From Kitasatospora cineracea (GTDB lineage Bacteria; Actinomycetota; Actinomycetes; Streptomycetales; Streptomycetaceae): a stretch of 64,000 nucleotides of DNA. Shown one piece after another: positions 1 to 8,932 of the stretch (position 1 is the stretch's first letter; the number at the start of each line of letters is the position of its first letter). The notes beneath the pieces are model-generated. The model ran no database searches and was not told the origin of the DNA. It was given only the letters and a program-made list of their open reading frames with translations. The translations under genes were made by a program, and so were the position numbers. The stretch spans positions 4,030,001 through 4,094,000 of the forward strand of contig NZ_RJVJ01000001.1 of assembly GCF_003751605.1 (NCBI RefSeq), written 5' to 3'.

Positions 1-1004
<1,004 letters not shown>

Positions 1005-1048
1005 GGAGGGCCCCCGCCGTTCCCCGGGCCCCCGCCCGTCTTCCGGCC

Positions 1049-1060
1049 TACGCTGGATCC
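1049..1060 (+). promoter_or_regulatory. -10 box giving a probable leaderless transcript
   Basis: TACGCT at 1049-1054 lies 6 nt before the ATG at 1061 and there is no Shine-Dalgarno sequence. This places the transcription start at the start codon, as is common for leaderless actinobacterial genes. Inferred from spacing only. Confidence 0.5.
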
Positions 1061-2425
1061 ATGTCCAAAGCAGCCGCCGCGCTCGCCGAGGGGTTCCGGG
1101 GCGACATCGTGGTGCCCGGGGACGCGGACTACGACGCGGCCCGGGCGGTGTGGAACGGGGCGGTGGACCGGCGGCCCGAGGTGATCGCCCGGTGCACCGG
1201 CGCCGCGGACGTGCTGCAGGCCGTCGCGGTGGCCCGGGAGCACGGCCTGCACGTCGCGGTGCGCGGCGCGGGCCACAGCCTGGCCGGGCTCGGCACCTGC
1301 GACGGCGGGATGGTGGTCGACCTGTCGCGGCTGACGGGCGTCCGGGTCGACCCGGCCCGCCGGCTCGCCCGGGCCCAGCCGGGGGCGACCTGGGGAGCGT
1401 TCGACCACGAGACGCAGGCGTTCGACCTGGCGACCACCGGCTCGCCCTACTCGGGCTCCGGCGTCGCGGGGACGACGCTCGGCGGCGGGCTCGGCTGGCT
1501 GGCCCGGTCGTACGGGCTGACCTGCGACAACCTGGTGGAGGCGGACGTGGTGACCGCCGACGGGCGGTTGCTGACGGTGAGCGCGGCGGCGCACCCGGAG
1601 CTGTTCGCCGGGCTGCGCGGGGGCGGCGGCAACTTCGGGGTGGTGACCTCCTTCACCTACCGGCTGCACCGGGTCGGGCCGCACGTGCTGTGCGGGGCGG
1701 TGTACGTGCCGGTGGAGCTGCTGGCGCCGACCCTGGCCGCGGTGCGGGACTTCATGGCGGCCGCGCCGGACGGCCTGACGGTGATGGTGGAGTTCGGGCG
1801 TCCGCGCGGCATGCCGCAGCTGCCGGCCCGGACCATGCTGCGGATCGGCCTGTGCTGGTCGGGCCGCGCCGACCGGGGCCGGGAGGCGGTGGCGCCGCTG
1901 CGCGCGCTGCCGGGCGTGGTCGCGGACACCGTGCAGACCCGCCCGTACCCGCTGTGGCAGAAGATGCTGGACGTGGACCGGGGGCCGGGCGCCGGGAACG
2001 TCGGCCGCTCGGAGTTCCTGTCGGTGCTGGACGGGACGGCGATCGACCGGCTGGCCGCCCAGGTGGACGCGCTGCCGGGCCCGTCGGCCCAGCTGCAACT
2101 GGCGTTCCTGGGCGGGGCGGTGGCCCGGGTCGGCCCGGAGGACACCGCCTACACCTACCGGACGGCCCCCTACCTGCTGAGCGCGGTGGCGCGCTGGACG
2201 GACGGCCCCGCGGAGCCGCACGCGGCCTGGGTGCGGCGCTGCTGGGAGGCGATGCGGCCGTTCTCCTCCGGCGGGGCGTACGTCAACCTGATGGGCGCCG
2301 AGGGGCAGGGCCGGGTGGTGGAGGCGTACGGGCTGGCGAAGTACGAGCGGCTGGTGGCGCTGAAGGACCGGTACGACCCGGCGAACCTGTTCCGCGTCAA
2401 CCAGAACGTCCGGCCGAGCGGGTGA
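1061..2425 (+). CDS. FAD-binding oxidoreductase (PCMH/berberine-bridge type)
   Basis: A 454-residue flavoprotein. The N-terminal PCMH-type FAD-binding domain (about residues 40-210) contains RGAGHS with His72 at the position that carries 8-alpha-histidyl FAD in this family, followed by the VAGTTLGGGLGWLARSYGL segment. The C-terminus has the berberine-bridge (BBE) tail ending ...DPANLFRVNQNV. Members oxidise sugars, alcohols or secondary metabolites; the substrate cannot be told from sequence. The ATG at 1061 is chosen because a -10 box sits just upstream and the protein aligns from there; the frame itself is open much further upstream but overlaps argH. It stands alone, not in an operon. Confidence 0.88.
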   Translation: MSKAAAALAEGFRGDIVVPGDADYDAARAVWNGAVDRRPEVIARCTGAADVLQAVAVAREHGLHVAVRGAGHSLAGLGTCDGGMVVDLSRLTGVRVDPARRLARAQPGATWGAFDHETQAFDLATTGSPYSGSGVAGTTLGGGLGWLARSYGLTCDNLVEADVVTADGRLLTVSAAAHPELFAGLRGGGGNFGVVTSFTYRLHRVGPHVLCGAVYVPVELLAPTLAAVRDFMAAAPDGLTVMVEFGRPRGMPQLPARTMLRIGLCWSGRADRGREAVAPLRALPGVVADTVQTRPYPLWQKMLDVDRGPGAGNVGRSEFLSVLDGTAIDRLAAQVDALPGPSAQLQLAFLGGAVARVGPEDTAYTYRTAPYLLSAVARWTDGPAEPHAAWVRRCWEAMRPFSSGGAYVNLMGAEGQGRVVEAYGLAKYERLVALKDRYDPANLFRVNQNVRPSG

Positions 2426-2520
2426 GCGGTCCGCCCGCGGGGGCGTGACGCTCGCCACGTCGGACGTCGGGGAGGTTGAGAACAGCTGGCGGCTGGGTAG
2501 AGCGGTGGCGAACGTCTCTC

Positions 2521-2548
2521 TTGACGGTCGCCCGACTCCCCGGATACT
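2521..2548 (+). promoter_or_regulatory. Candidate sigma-70-type promoter for the downstream GNAT gene
   Basis: TTGACG (2521-2526) and GATACT (2543-2548) are separated by 16 bp, about 160 nt before the GNAT start at 2712. The rest of the 286-bp gap (2426-2711) shows no credible gene. Confidence 0.5.
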
Positions 2549-2711
2549 GAGCGTGAGCGTGTCAGTTCCGGCTGTCCGGGCCACCGTCCGGCGGGGCGCG
2601 TCGCGCTTCTCCCGGGCCGGGCAGATCCCCGTCCGGGCACACCTCGGACAGGAACCGGTGCCAGACCCTCACTCGCACGCGCCGGGCACTTAACGATGGA
2701 GGCCCCCGCAC

Positions 2712-3206
2712 ATGGGCATGAGTGTGATCATCGCAGCGGCACGACCGGAAGAGGCGGAGCAGATCCTCAAGCTCCAGTACCTCGGTTACCAGAGCGAGGC
2801 GGAGCTGTACAGCGACTGGACGCTGGAGCCGCTGACCCAGACCCTGGAGAGCCTGCGGGCCGAGCTGTCCGAGCACCGGGTACTGGTGGCCCGGCTCGGC
2901 GACGAAGTGGTGGGCAGCGTCCGCGGCTGGGTGGACGCCGACGGCGTCGGCCGGATCGGCCGGCTGGTGGTGCACCCGCGGATGCAGCGGCACGGCCTGG
3001 GCCGCCGCCTGCTGGAGGGCCTGGAGGCGCAGCTGGCCGAGGACGGCGCCACCGGCGGCTTCGAGCTGTTCACCGGCCACCGCAGCCTGGGCAACCTGCG
3101 GCTGTACCGCAAGCTCGGCTACCGCGAGACCGAGGTGCGCGAGGTGTCCCGCCGGCTGTCGATCGTGACGCTGGCCAAGCCGGTGACGACCACCCTGGCC
3201 GCCTGA
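2712..3206 (+). CDS. GNAT-family N-acetyltransferase
   Basis: A 164-residue single-domain acetyl-CoA-dependent acetyltransferase. The acetyl-CoA binding motif A is visible in IGRLVVHPRMQRHGLGRRLL (Q/R-x-x-G-x-G/A pattern), and a C-terminal NLRLYRKLGYRE segment closes the fold. The acceptor substrate is unknown. The ATG at 2712 is preceded by a GGAGG-type ribosome site near 2698. A strong hairpin terminator follows at 3221, so this is a single-gene unit. Confidence 0.85.
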   Translation: MGMSVIIAAARPEEAEQILKLQYLGYQSEAELYSDWTLEPLTQTLESLRAELSEHRVLVARLGDEVVGSVRGWVDADGVGRIGRLVVHPRMQRHGLGRRLLEGLEAQLAEDGATGGFELFTGHRSLGNLRLYRKLGYRETEVREVSRRLSIVTLAKPVTTTLAA

Positions 3207-3220
3207 GCACGACCGTCCAG

Positions 3221-3263
3221 CCCCGCGGCGCCCGACCCGAACGAGGGGTCGGGCGCCGCGGGG
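3221..3263 (+). terminator. Strong hairpin terminator after the GNAT gene
   Basis: An 18-bp perfect stem (3221-3238 with 3246-3263) and a 7-nt loop, 14 nt after the stop codon. It lacks a long U-tract, as is usual in streptomycetes. Confidence 0.8.
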
Positions 3264-3281
3264 CTTGTGCCGCAAGGGTCG

Positions 3282-3349
3282 TGTCCGCAATGCGGACAGA
3301 GCGTCCCGGAAATTGGGACGTGGACCAAATGTCTGATTTACTGGGTTCC
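3282..3349 (+). promoter_or_regulatory. Inverted repeats and promoter region upstream of the met leader ORF
   Basis: Contains a 17-bp palindrome TGTCCGCAATGCGGACA at 3282-3298. A second inverted repeat follows, with arms CGTCCC (3302-3307) and GGGACG (3315-3320). A relatively AT-rich segment (GTCTGATTTACTGG) ends just before the ATG at 3350, suggesting that the promoter lies here and that the leader ORF is translated from near the transcript end. The palindromes look like operator sites for a dimeric repressor; which one is not known. Confidence 0.5.
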
Positions 3350-3436
3350 ATGACCACGACGACGACATGCATCCCCACCGGCGCGACGCCGGCAGGTGAG
3401 TCGCGCATGTGCGGCCGTCGAATGTGTCGCCGCTGA
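3350..3436 (+). CDS. Putative regulatory leader peptide (28 aa, Cys/Met-containing)
   Basis: A 28-codon ORF, MTTTTTCIPTG... ending RMCGRRMCRR, 194 nt before metN. It has three Cys and three Met codons, with two Met-Cys pairs next to the stop. Actinobacteria often place short Cys-, Arg- or His-rich leader peptides before sulfur-assimilation and sulfur-compound transport genes, where ribosome stalling can control downstream expression. Here that would couple charged Cys/Met tRNA levels to methionine uptake. Coding is inferred from position, composition and the AT-rich promoter-like segment just upstream; it may also be a chance ORF. A short hairpin follows at 3556-3573. Confidence 0.5.
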   Translation: MTTTTTCIPTGATPAGESRMCGRRMCRR

Positions 3437-3555
3437 GGGCCTGCGCCCGGCGCCCGCTGACGCCCCGTCCGCTGATGACTCGTTAGGGCCACGCCCACGG
3501 GCGGCCCGGCCGGCCGGCGGACATGATCGGAACGAAGCCGGCAGCCCCATCTTCC

Positions 3556-3573
3556 CGGGCACCCGCGTGCCCG
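3556..3573 (+). other. Hairpin between leader ORF and metN
   Basis: A 7-bp perfect stem CGGGCAC/GTGCCCG with a 4-nt loop, about 57 nt before the metN start. It could be part of an attenuation structure linked to the leader ORF. No SAM riboswitch core was recognised in 3264-3630. Confidence 0.35.
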
Positions 3574-3630
3574 TCCCGCCACTGGCGCGGACGTCCCCAC
3601 GGCCGTCCGCCGACGAACACGGAAGCAGCT

Positions 3631-4671
3631 GTGATCACCACCAAGGGCCTGACCAAGGTCTACCGCTCGGGAGACCGCGAGGTCCGGGCACTGGACGACG
3701 TCGACCTGCACGTGCGGCAGGGCGAGGTGTTCGGGGTCGTCGGCACCAGCGGCGCCGGCAAGTCCACCCTGATCCGGTGCGTCAACCTGCTGGAGCGGCC
3801 CACCTCCGGCACCGTCACCGTCGACGGCCTGGAGCTGACCGCGCTGTCCGGCGGCCGCGAGCGCGCCGGACGCGAACTGCGCGAGGCCCGGCAGCGGATC
3901 GGCATGGTGTTCCAGCACTTCAACCTGCTGTCCTCGCGCACCGTCCAGCAGAACGTCGAACTCCCGCTGGAGATCATCGGCCTGGACCGGCGCGAACGCC
4001 GCCGCAAGGCCGCCGAACTGCTCGACCTGGTCGGCCTGGCCGACAAGGCCCGGCAGTACCCCGACCAGCTGTCCGGCGGCCAGAAGCAGCGCGTCGGCAT
4101 CGCCCGCGCCCTGGCCGGCGACCCCAAGGTGCTGCTCTCCGACGAGGCCACCAGCGCCCTCGACCCGGAGACCACCCGCTCCATCCTCAAGCTGCTGCGC
4201 GAACTCAACCAGCAGCTCGGCCTGACCGTCCTGCTGATCACCCACGAGATGGACGTCATCAAGTCGGTCTGCGACTCGGCCGCCCTGATGCGCGGCGGCC
4301 GGGTGGTCGAGAGCGGCCGGCTCACCGACCTGCTCGCCGACGGCCACTCCCGGATCGCCCGGGACCTCTTCCCGCTCGGCGACCTCGGCACCCGCACCGC
4401 GGCACCGGAGGAGGGCGAGCACACCGTCCTGGAGATCACCTTCCAGGGCGACGCCCCCGCCCAGCCGTTCGTCTCCCAGCTGGCCCGCACCTACCAGATC
4501 GACATCAACATCCTCGGCGCGGCCGTCGAGACCATCGCCGGCCGCCTGGTCGGCCGGATGCGGGTCGAACTGCCCGGCAGCCACACCGACAACGTGGTGC
4601 CGATCGGCTACCTGCGCCAACAGGGACTCCAGGTGGACGTCCTCGACCCGTCGAACGGAGCGGCCGCATGA
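3631..4671 (+). CDS. metN: Methionine ABC transporter ATP-binding protein MetN
   Basis: A 346-residue ATPase that drives D/L-methionine import at the cytoplasmic face of the membrane. Visible features are Walker A GTSGAGKST (38-46), the ABC signature LSGGQ (147-151), Walker B with DEATS (from 171), and the H-loop in ITHEMD. A C-terminal NIL regulatory domain (about 265-340) binds methionine and inhibits transport in known MetN proteins. GTG 3631 is chosen because homologues begin at the MITTKGLTKVY sequence; the frame also runs upstream to 3523 without homology. Its stop overlaps the metI start (ATGA at 4668), so the two are translationally coupled. Confidence 0.96.
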   Translation: MITTKGLTKVYRSGDREVRALDDVDLHVRQGEVFGVVGTSGAGKSTLIRCVNLLERPTSGTVTVDGLELTALSGGRERAGRELREARQRIGMVFQHFNLLSSRTVQQNVELPLEIIGLDRRERRRKAAELLDLVGLADKARQYPDQLSGGQKQRVGIARALAGDPKVLLSDEATSALDPETTRSILKLLRELNQQLGLTVLLITHEMDVIKSVCDSAALMRGGRVVESGRLTDLLADGHSRIARDLFPLGDLGTRTAAPEEGEHTVLEITFQGDAPAQPFVSQLARTYQIDINILGAAVETIAGRLVGRMRVELPGSHTDNVVPIGYLRQQGLQVDVLDPSNGAAA

Positions 4672-5408
4672 CCTGGGACCAGATGCAGGAACTGCTGTGG
4701 CCCGCCACCCGGGAGACCCTCGGCATGGTCGGCATCGCCGGACTCGCCACCCTGGTGATCGGCCTGCCGATCGGGCTGCTGCTGGTCCTCACCGACAAGG
4801 GCGGCCTGCTGCAGAACCTGGCGGTCAGCCGGGTGCTCGGCGCGGTCGTCAACATCGGGCGCTCCATCCCGTTCGTCATCCTGATCGTCGCGGTGATCCC
4901 GTTCACCAAGCTGCTCATGGGCACCTCGCTCGGCTGGCAGGCCGCCAGCGTGCCGCTGGCGATCGGCGCGATCCCGTTCTTCGCCCGGCTGGTGGAGACC
5001 TCCGTGCGCGAGGTGGACGGCGGCCTGGTCGAGGCGCTCAAGTCGATGGGCGCGAGCACCGGCACCATCGTCCGCAAGACCCTGCTGCCCGAGGCGCTGC
5101 CCTCGCTGGTCGCCTCCGCCACCACCACGGTGATCGCGCTGATCGGCTACTCCGCGATGGCCGGCACGGTCGGCGGCGGCGGACTCGGCGACCTCGCCAT
5201 CCGCTACGGCTACCAGCGCTTCGAGACCACCTTCATGTGGGTGATCGTCGCCGAACTCGTGATCATCGTCACCGCGATCCAGCTGCTCGGCGACCTCGCC
5301 GCCCGGCGGCTCTCGCACCGCGGCGACTACCGCAGCCCGCTCAGCTTCTTCCGCTCCGCCACGGCGAAGCCGGAGGACACCGAGGAGGACCTGCTCTCCT
5401 CGCACTGA
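4668..5408 (+). CDS. metI: Methionine ABC transporter permease MetI
   Basis: A 246-residue inner-membrane permease with about five hydrophobic segments: TLGMVGIAGLATLVIGLPIG near the N-terminus, two central helices and two near the C-terminus. The coupling-helix (EAA) motif appears as EALKSMGASTGTIVRKTLLPEALP. It forms the channel of the MetNI complex and receives methionine from MetQ. It starts at ATG 4668, overlapping the metN stop by 4 nt. The tail after residue 225 is charged and cytosolic. Confidence 0.96.
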   Translation: MTWDQMQELLWPATRETLGMVGIAGLATLVIGLPIGLLLVLTDKGGLLQNLAVSRVLGAVVNIGRSIPFVILIVAVIPFTKLLMGTSLGWQAASVPLAIGAIPFFARLVETSVREVDGGLVEALKSMGASTGTIVRKTLLPEALPSLVASATTTVIALIGYSAMAGTVGGGGLGDLAIRYGYQRFETTFMWVIVAELVIIVTAIQLLGDLAARRLSHRGDYRSPLSFFRSATAKPEDTEEDLLSSH

Positions 5409-5483
5409 CTCCCCGTCCCGCACCACCGGACGGGCGCCCCGGCCCCACCAGGGCCGTTCGCACCCCGCAGAAAGGCACTTTTC

Positions 5484-6320
5484 GTGCGTCACGTTCTGAA
5501 GACCACCGCCCTGACCGCCACCGCCGCCGGCCTCGCGCTCACCCTCGCCGCCTGCTCCTCGGGCTCCTCCGGCTCCGGCGCCTCCGCCGACCCGAACAAG
5601 CCCCTGGTGGTCGCCGCCAGCCCCACCCCGCACGCGCAGATCCTCAAGTTCGTGCAGGACAACCTGGCGGCCAAGGCCGGGCTCAAGCTGGACATCAAGG
5701 AGGTCAGCGACTACGTGACCCCCAACACCTCGGTCCAGGACGGCTCCGCGGACGCGAACTACTTCCAGCACCAGCCCTACCTCGACGACTTCAACAAGAA
5801 GAACGGCACCGACATCGTCTCCGTCGAGGCCGTCCACCTGGAGCCGCTCGGCGTCTACTCCAAGAAGGTCAAGAGCGTCGCCGAGCTCAAGGACGGCGCC
5901 CAGGTCGCCGTCCCCAGCGACGCCACCAACGAGGGCCGGGCGCTCAAGCTGCTCGCCGACAACAACGTCATCACCCTCAAGTCCGGCGCCGGCACCACCG
6001 CCACCGTCCAGGACATCTCCGGCAACCCGAAGAACCTCAAGTTCAAGGAGCTGGAGGCGGCCCAGCTGCCGCGCGCCCTCGACGACGTCGACGCCGCCGT
6101 CATCAACGGCAACTACGCGCTGGGCGCCAACCTCAAGCCGTCCACCGACGCGCTGGTGCTGGAGAAGGCCGAGGGCAACCCCTACGCCAACATCCTCGCC
6201 GTCAAGAAGGGCCACGAGAGCGACCCGCGGGTGCAGAAGCTCGCCGAGCTGCTGCACTCCGCCGAGGTGAAGAAGTACATCGACGACACCTTCCAGGGTG
6301 CCGTCGTCCCGGCGTTCTGA
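5484..6320 (+). CDS. metQ: Methionine-binding lipoprotein MetQ
   Basis: A 278-residue substrate-binding protein of the NlpA/MetQ family. A lipoprotein signal peptide (basic N-terminus, hydrophobic core, lipobox LAAC with Cys24) anchors it to the outer face of the membrane, where it captures methionine for MetNI. The family region SPTPHAQILKFVQ and the ligand loop PNTSVQDGSADANYFQHQPY are clear. It starts at GTG 5484, 75 nt after metI, with a purine-rich AAAGG site. It completes a metNIQ operon. Confidence 0.95.
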   Translation: MRHVLKTTALTATAAGLALTLAACSSGSSGSGASADPNKPLVVAASPTPHAQILKFVQDNLAAKAGLKLDIKEVSDYVTPNTSVQDGSADANYFQHQPYLDDFNKKNGTDIVSVEAVHLEPLGVYSKKVKSVAELKDGAQVAVPSDATNEGRALKLLADNNVITLKSGAGTTATVQDISGNPKNLKFKELEAAQLPRALDDVDAAVINGNYALGANLKPSTDALVLEKAEGNPYANILAVKKGHESDPRVQKLAELLHSAEVKKYIDDTFQGAVVPAF

Positions 6321-6464
6321 CCCGCGCTCCAACCCATTGGTGCCCCCGGCCTCCCCGCCGGGGGCACCGTGCTGACGAGCCGTGAGGTACGGAGCGGGTA
6401 CGCTGGCACGCCCGACGAAGGGCGGGGCGTACGGTGTGTCCACGACCCGGCGAGGAGAGACGGC

Positions 6465-7301
6465 ATGGTTGCGAACTTCCCCGAGACAGCCATCAGCACC
6501 GAACGGCTGCTGCTGCGCGCCCTTGAGGAGCAGGACGCCCCCGGACTGGCCGCCATGCTCGACGACGAACTCGTCCAGACCTGGACCGGCCACCCCCGCC
6601 CCTACCGACCGGCCGACGCGCACGAGCTGATCACCCGTCGGGCGCCCGAGCGGCGGGCCCGGGGGCGCGGAATCGTTTTCGCCGTCACCGAGCACCTCAC
6701 CCAGCGCCTCGTCGGCCTGCTCGAACTCGACCGCACCGACTGGCACCTGCGCGCCACCGAGGTCCGCTTCGTCACCGCCCCCTGGGCCCGCGGCGAGGGC
6801 TACGCGCCCGAAGCCGTCCTCGGCACCGCCCAGTGGCTGTTCGAGGACCGCGACTTCCAGCGCCTCGAACTGCGCACCGCCGCCGGCAACACCGCCGCCC
6901 AGCAGGTCGCCCAGAAGACCGGCGCGATCAGCGAGGGCGTGCTGCGCAACGCCGGCATAGTCCGCGGCGGCGAATGGGGCCCCGGGCCCGAGGAGCACAC
7001 CGACCTGATCGTGTGGAGCCTGCTCCCGAGGACCTCGACCCGCCCGAACCCGCCCACCCCGACGACCGCTACCACGCGCTGCGCCACTGAAACCCGTCCC
7101 CCGCGGGGCTCGCACGCCTGTACGCCCGTTGTTCACGCCCCGGCGCGCGCCTCGGCTCCGCACCACCCCGGCCAGGCGGTAGCCTCTGCCCCAGGGGCGC
7201 GCCCGCGGCGCACCCCGCCAGGGGTGGAACACGGCATGAGGGAGAGCGGCCGCAGATGGCTGACCGGATCACGGTCATCGGGTGGGACGGCACCCCACTG
7301 A
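6465..7301 (+). CDS. GNAT acetyltransferase (RimJ/RimL type), apparently frameshifted near its 3' end
   Basis: The first ~187 residues form a complete GNAT domain of the RimJ/RimL type (TERLLLRALEEQDAP..., RFVTAPWARGEGYAPEA, ...GNTAAQQVAQKTGA). After DLIVWSLLP (about base 7028) the frame becomes low-complexity Pro/Arg/Thr sequence and runs to 7301, 46 nt into the next gene. Shifting to the -1 frame at CTCCCGAGG restores ...LLPEDLDPPEPAHPDD and a stop at 7090, which looks like a natural family ending. One C is therefore probably missing from the CCC run near 7027-7029. The coordinates give the literal open frame; the likely original end is 7090. ATG 6465 follows a GAGGAGAG ribosome site. Confidence 0.75.
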   Translation: MVANFPETAISTERLLLRALEEQDAPGLAAMLDDELVQTWTGHPRPYRPADAHELITRRAPERRARGRGIVFAVTEHLTQRLVGLLELDRTDWHLRATEVRFVTAPWARGEGYAPEAVLGTAQWLFEDRDFQRLELRTAAGNTAAQQVAQKTGAISEGVLRNAGIVRGGEWGPGPEEHTDLIVWSLLPRTSTRPNPPTPTTATTRCATETRPPRGSHACTPVVHAPARASAPHHPGQAVASAPGARPRRTPPGVEHGMRESGRRWLTGSRSSGGTAPH

Positions 7302-8494
7302 CCCAGGCCGCCGCCGGCGCACTCGCCGGAGCCACCCTGGTCGCCGGGGCGGGCTACCAGCTCGACGCCCTCCCCGTCCCCGAACGCGCCGAACGCATCG
7401 GCCTCGCAGACCTGCGGGCCGCCGCCCGGAGGATCGCCGACCACCGCGGCACCGCCGTCGTCGTCGCCGAGGGCGACCCCGGCTTCTTCGGCGTCGTGCG
7501 CACCCTGCGCCGCCCCGAGTACGGCCTCGAACTCGAAGTCCTGCCCGCCGTCTCCTCGGTGGCCACCGCCTTCGCCCGGGCCGGCATGGCCTGGGAGGAC
7601 GCCCAGGTGGTCTCCGCGCACGGCGGACGGCTGCGCCGCGCCGCCAACGTCTGCCGCGCCCACCCCAAGGTCGCCGTCCTCACCACCGGCGGCGCCGGCC
7701 CCAGCGAACTCGCCCTGATGCTGCGCGGCGTCCCCCGCACCTTCGTGGTCTGCGAGGCCCTCGGCACCTCCGAGGAGGACGTCACCGTCCTCACCTCCGA
7801 ACGCGTCCCCGACCACGACTGGCGCGACCCCTCCGTCGTCCTGGTGATCGGCAACGTCCCGCCCGCCGAGGCCGCCTCCGGCTGGCTGGCCGGCCGCCCG
7901 CTCGACCACCCCGGCCCGCAGCGCGGCTGGGCGCTCCCCAACCGGGCGTACGCCGGAGCGGACGCCGACGCCCGGCGCCCCCGCGCACTCCCGCCGCACG
8001 TCCGCGCGCTGGCCCTGGCCCGGCTCGCCCCCGCGCCCGGCGACCTGCTGTGGACCGTCGGCGCCGGGGACGGCGCGCTCGCCGTCGAGGCCGCCCGGTT
8101 CGGCGCCGCCGTGGTCGCCGTCGAGGCCGAACCCGCCGACTGCGCCCGGATCTCCGCCAACGCCCGCAAGGCCGGCGTCGAGGTCGAGACCGCCGCCGGC
8201 ACCGGCCCCGAAGTCCTCGGCGCCCTTCCCGAACCCGACGCCGTCGCCGTCGAGCAGGGCGGCCCCGCCATGGTCCGCGCCGTCGCCGCCCGCAAGCCCG
8301 GACGCGTGGTCGCCGTCGCCCGCACCCTCGCCGAAGCCGGCGAGACCCGCCAGATCCTGGACGCCGCCGGCTACCGCACCGACGGCCTGCTGCTCCAGTC
8401 CGCCCCCCTGCGCGCCGAACAGGCCGCCGGCGCCGGGCCCTCCTTCGGACGCGGCGACTACACCCTGCTGATCTGGGGCGAACCGCACGACTGA
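7256..8494 (+). CDS. cobL: Precorrin-6Y C5,15-methyltransferase (decarboxylating), CbiE-CbiT fusion
   Basis: A 412-residue bifunctional enzyme of aerobic corrin-ring synthesis. It adds methyls at C5 and C15 of precorrin-6Y and removes the C12 acetate carboxyl. The N-terminal half (about 1-205) is a CbiE-like tetrapyrrole methylase (EGDPGFFGVV, TTGGAGPSEL). The C-terminal half (about 220-410) is a CbiT-like Rossmann methyltransferase with the SAM site LLWTVGAGDGALAVEAA. It starts at ATG 7256 shortly after a GAGAGCGGC stretch. No cobalamin riboswitch was recognised upstream. Other corrin-ring genes except the SUMT at 12748 are absent from the window. Confidence 0.93.
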   Translation: MADRITVIGWDGTPLTQAAAGALAGATLVAGAGYQLDALPVPERAERIGLADLRAAARRIADHRGTAVVVAEGDPGFFGVVRTLRRPEYGLELEVLPAVSSVATAFARAGMAWEDAQVVSAHGGRLRRAANVCRAHPKVAVLTTGGAGPSELALMLRGVPRTFVVCEALGTSEEDVTVLTSERVPDHDWRDPSVVLVIGNVPPAEAASGWLAGRPLDHPGPQRGWALPNRAYAGADADARRPRALPPHVRALALARLAPAPGDLLWTVGAGDGALAVEAARFGAAVVAVEAEPADCARISANARKAGVEVETAAGTGPEVLGALPEPDAVAVEQGGPAMVRAVAARKPGRVVAVARTLAEAGETRQILDAAGYRTDGLLLQSAPLRAEQAAGAGPSFGRGDYTLLIWGEPHD

Positions 8495-8932
8495 CCCCCG
8501 CGGACACCCCGTGGACACCCCCGCGGACGGTCGGTCCCCGGCGGTACGGTGATCCCCGTCGCATCCGGACAGGGTTTCGAGATCGGCCCGGCCACGGCCG
8601 GTAGGGTTTCCCCGGGGGACCAGCCCGTCGAAGCAGCACCGTGTCCGATCCGGCACGGTTCGCGCCGATTTGACGCGTTGCAACCCGAACGGCCCGCTTC
8701 GCGGGCATTCGACGTGGTGCGCACCCGCCCGGAAGAATGCCGTGAGGGTCCGGAGCGGCCGCGCCGTCGTGCCGGTTGCCCGGGGCCGTCGTTGTTTCTG
8801 ATGGCACGCCACCCGTGCGGGTGACGGCCGATGGAGTAAGGGACGGGTCGGTGCGGTTCCGTTCCGGCGAAGTGGGCGGGGCCTCCGGGGACCTCGCCGA
8901 GGACGCGCAAGCGGCCTGGAAGGAGCATTGAC
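8495..8932 (+). other. 438-bp intergenic region before the BluB-CobT gene
   Basis: No credible gene. It contains a TAGGGT-type -10 candidate near 8600 and a small hairpin GCCCGC-TTC-GCGGGC around 8692-8706. No B12-box sequence was recognised, so a cobalamin riboswitch cannot be supported. AAGGAG near 8920 is the ribosome site of the next gene. Confidence 0.5.

Noticed and set aside
2445-2693. 82-codon ORF upstream of the first GNAT gene
   Set aside because: Overlaps a good promoter, has no ribosome site or homology, and is unlike any known protein.
3264-3630. SAM riboswitch before metN
   Set aside because: No SAM-I, SAM-II or SAM-IV core sequence was recognised; a leader ORF fits better.
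7085-7255. Cobalamin riboswitch upstream of cobL
   Set aside because: GCCACTG-like bases near 7080 are not backed by a B12-box or the conserved core.
8549-8824. 91-codon ORF before the cobT fusion
   Set aside because: Arg/Pro-rich, no ribosome site, no domain; probably chance.
8495-8932. Cobalamin riboswitch upstream of the cobT fusion
   Set aside because: No B12-box or matching core seen by eye; only a small hairpin.
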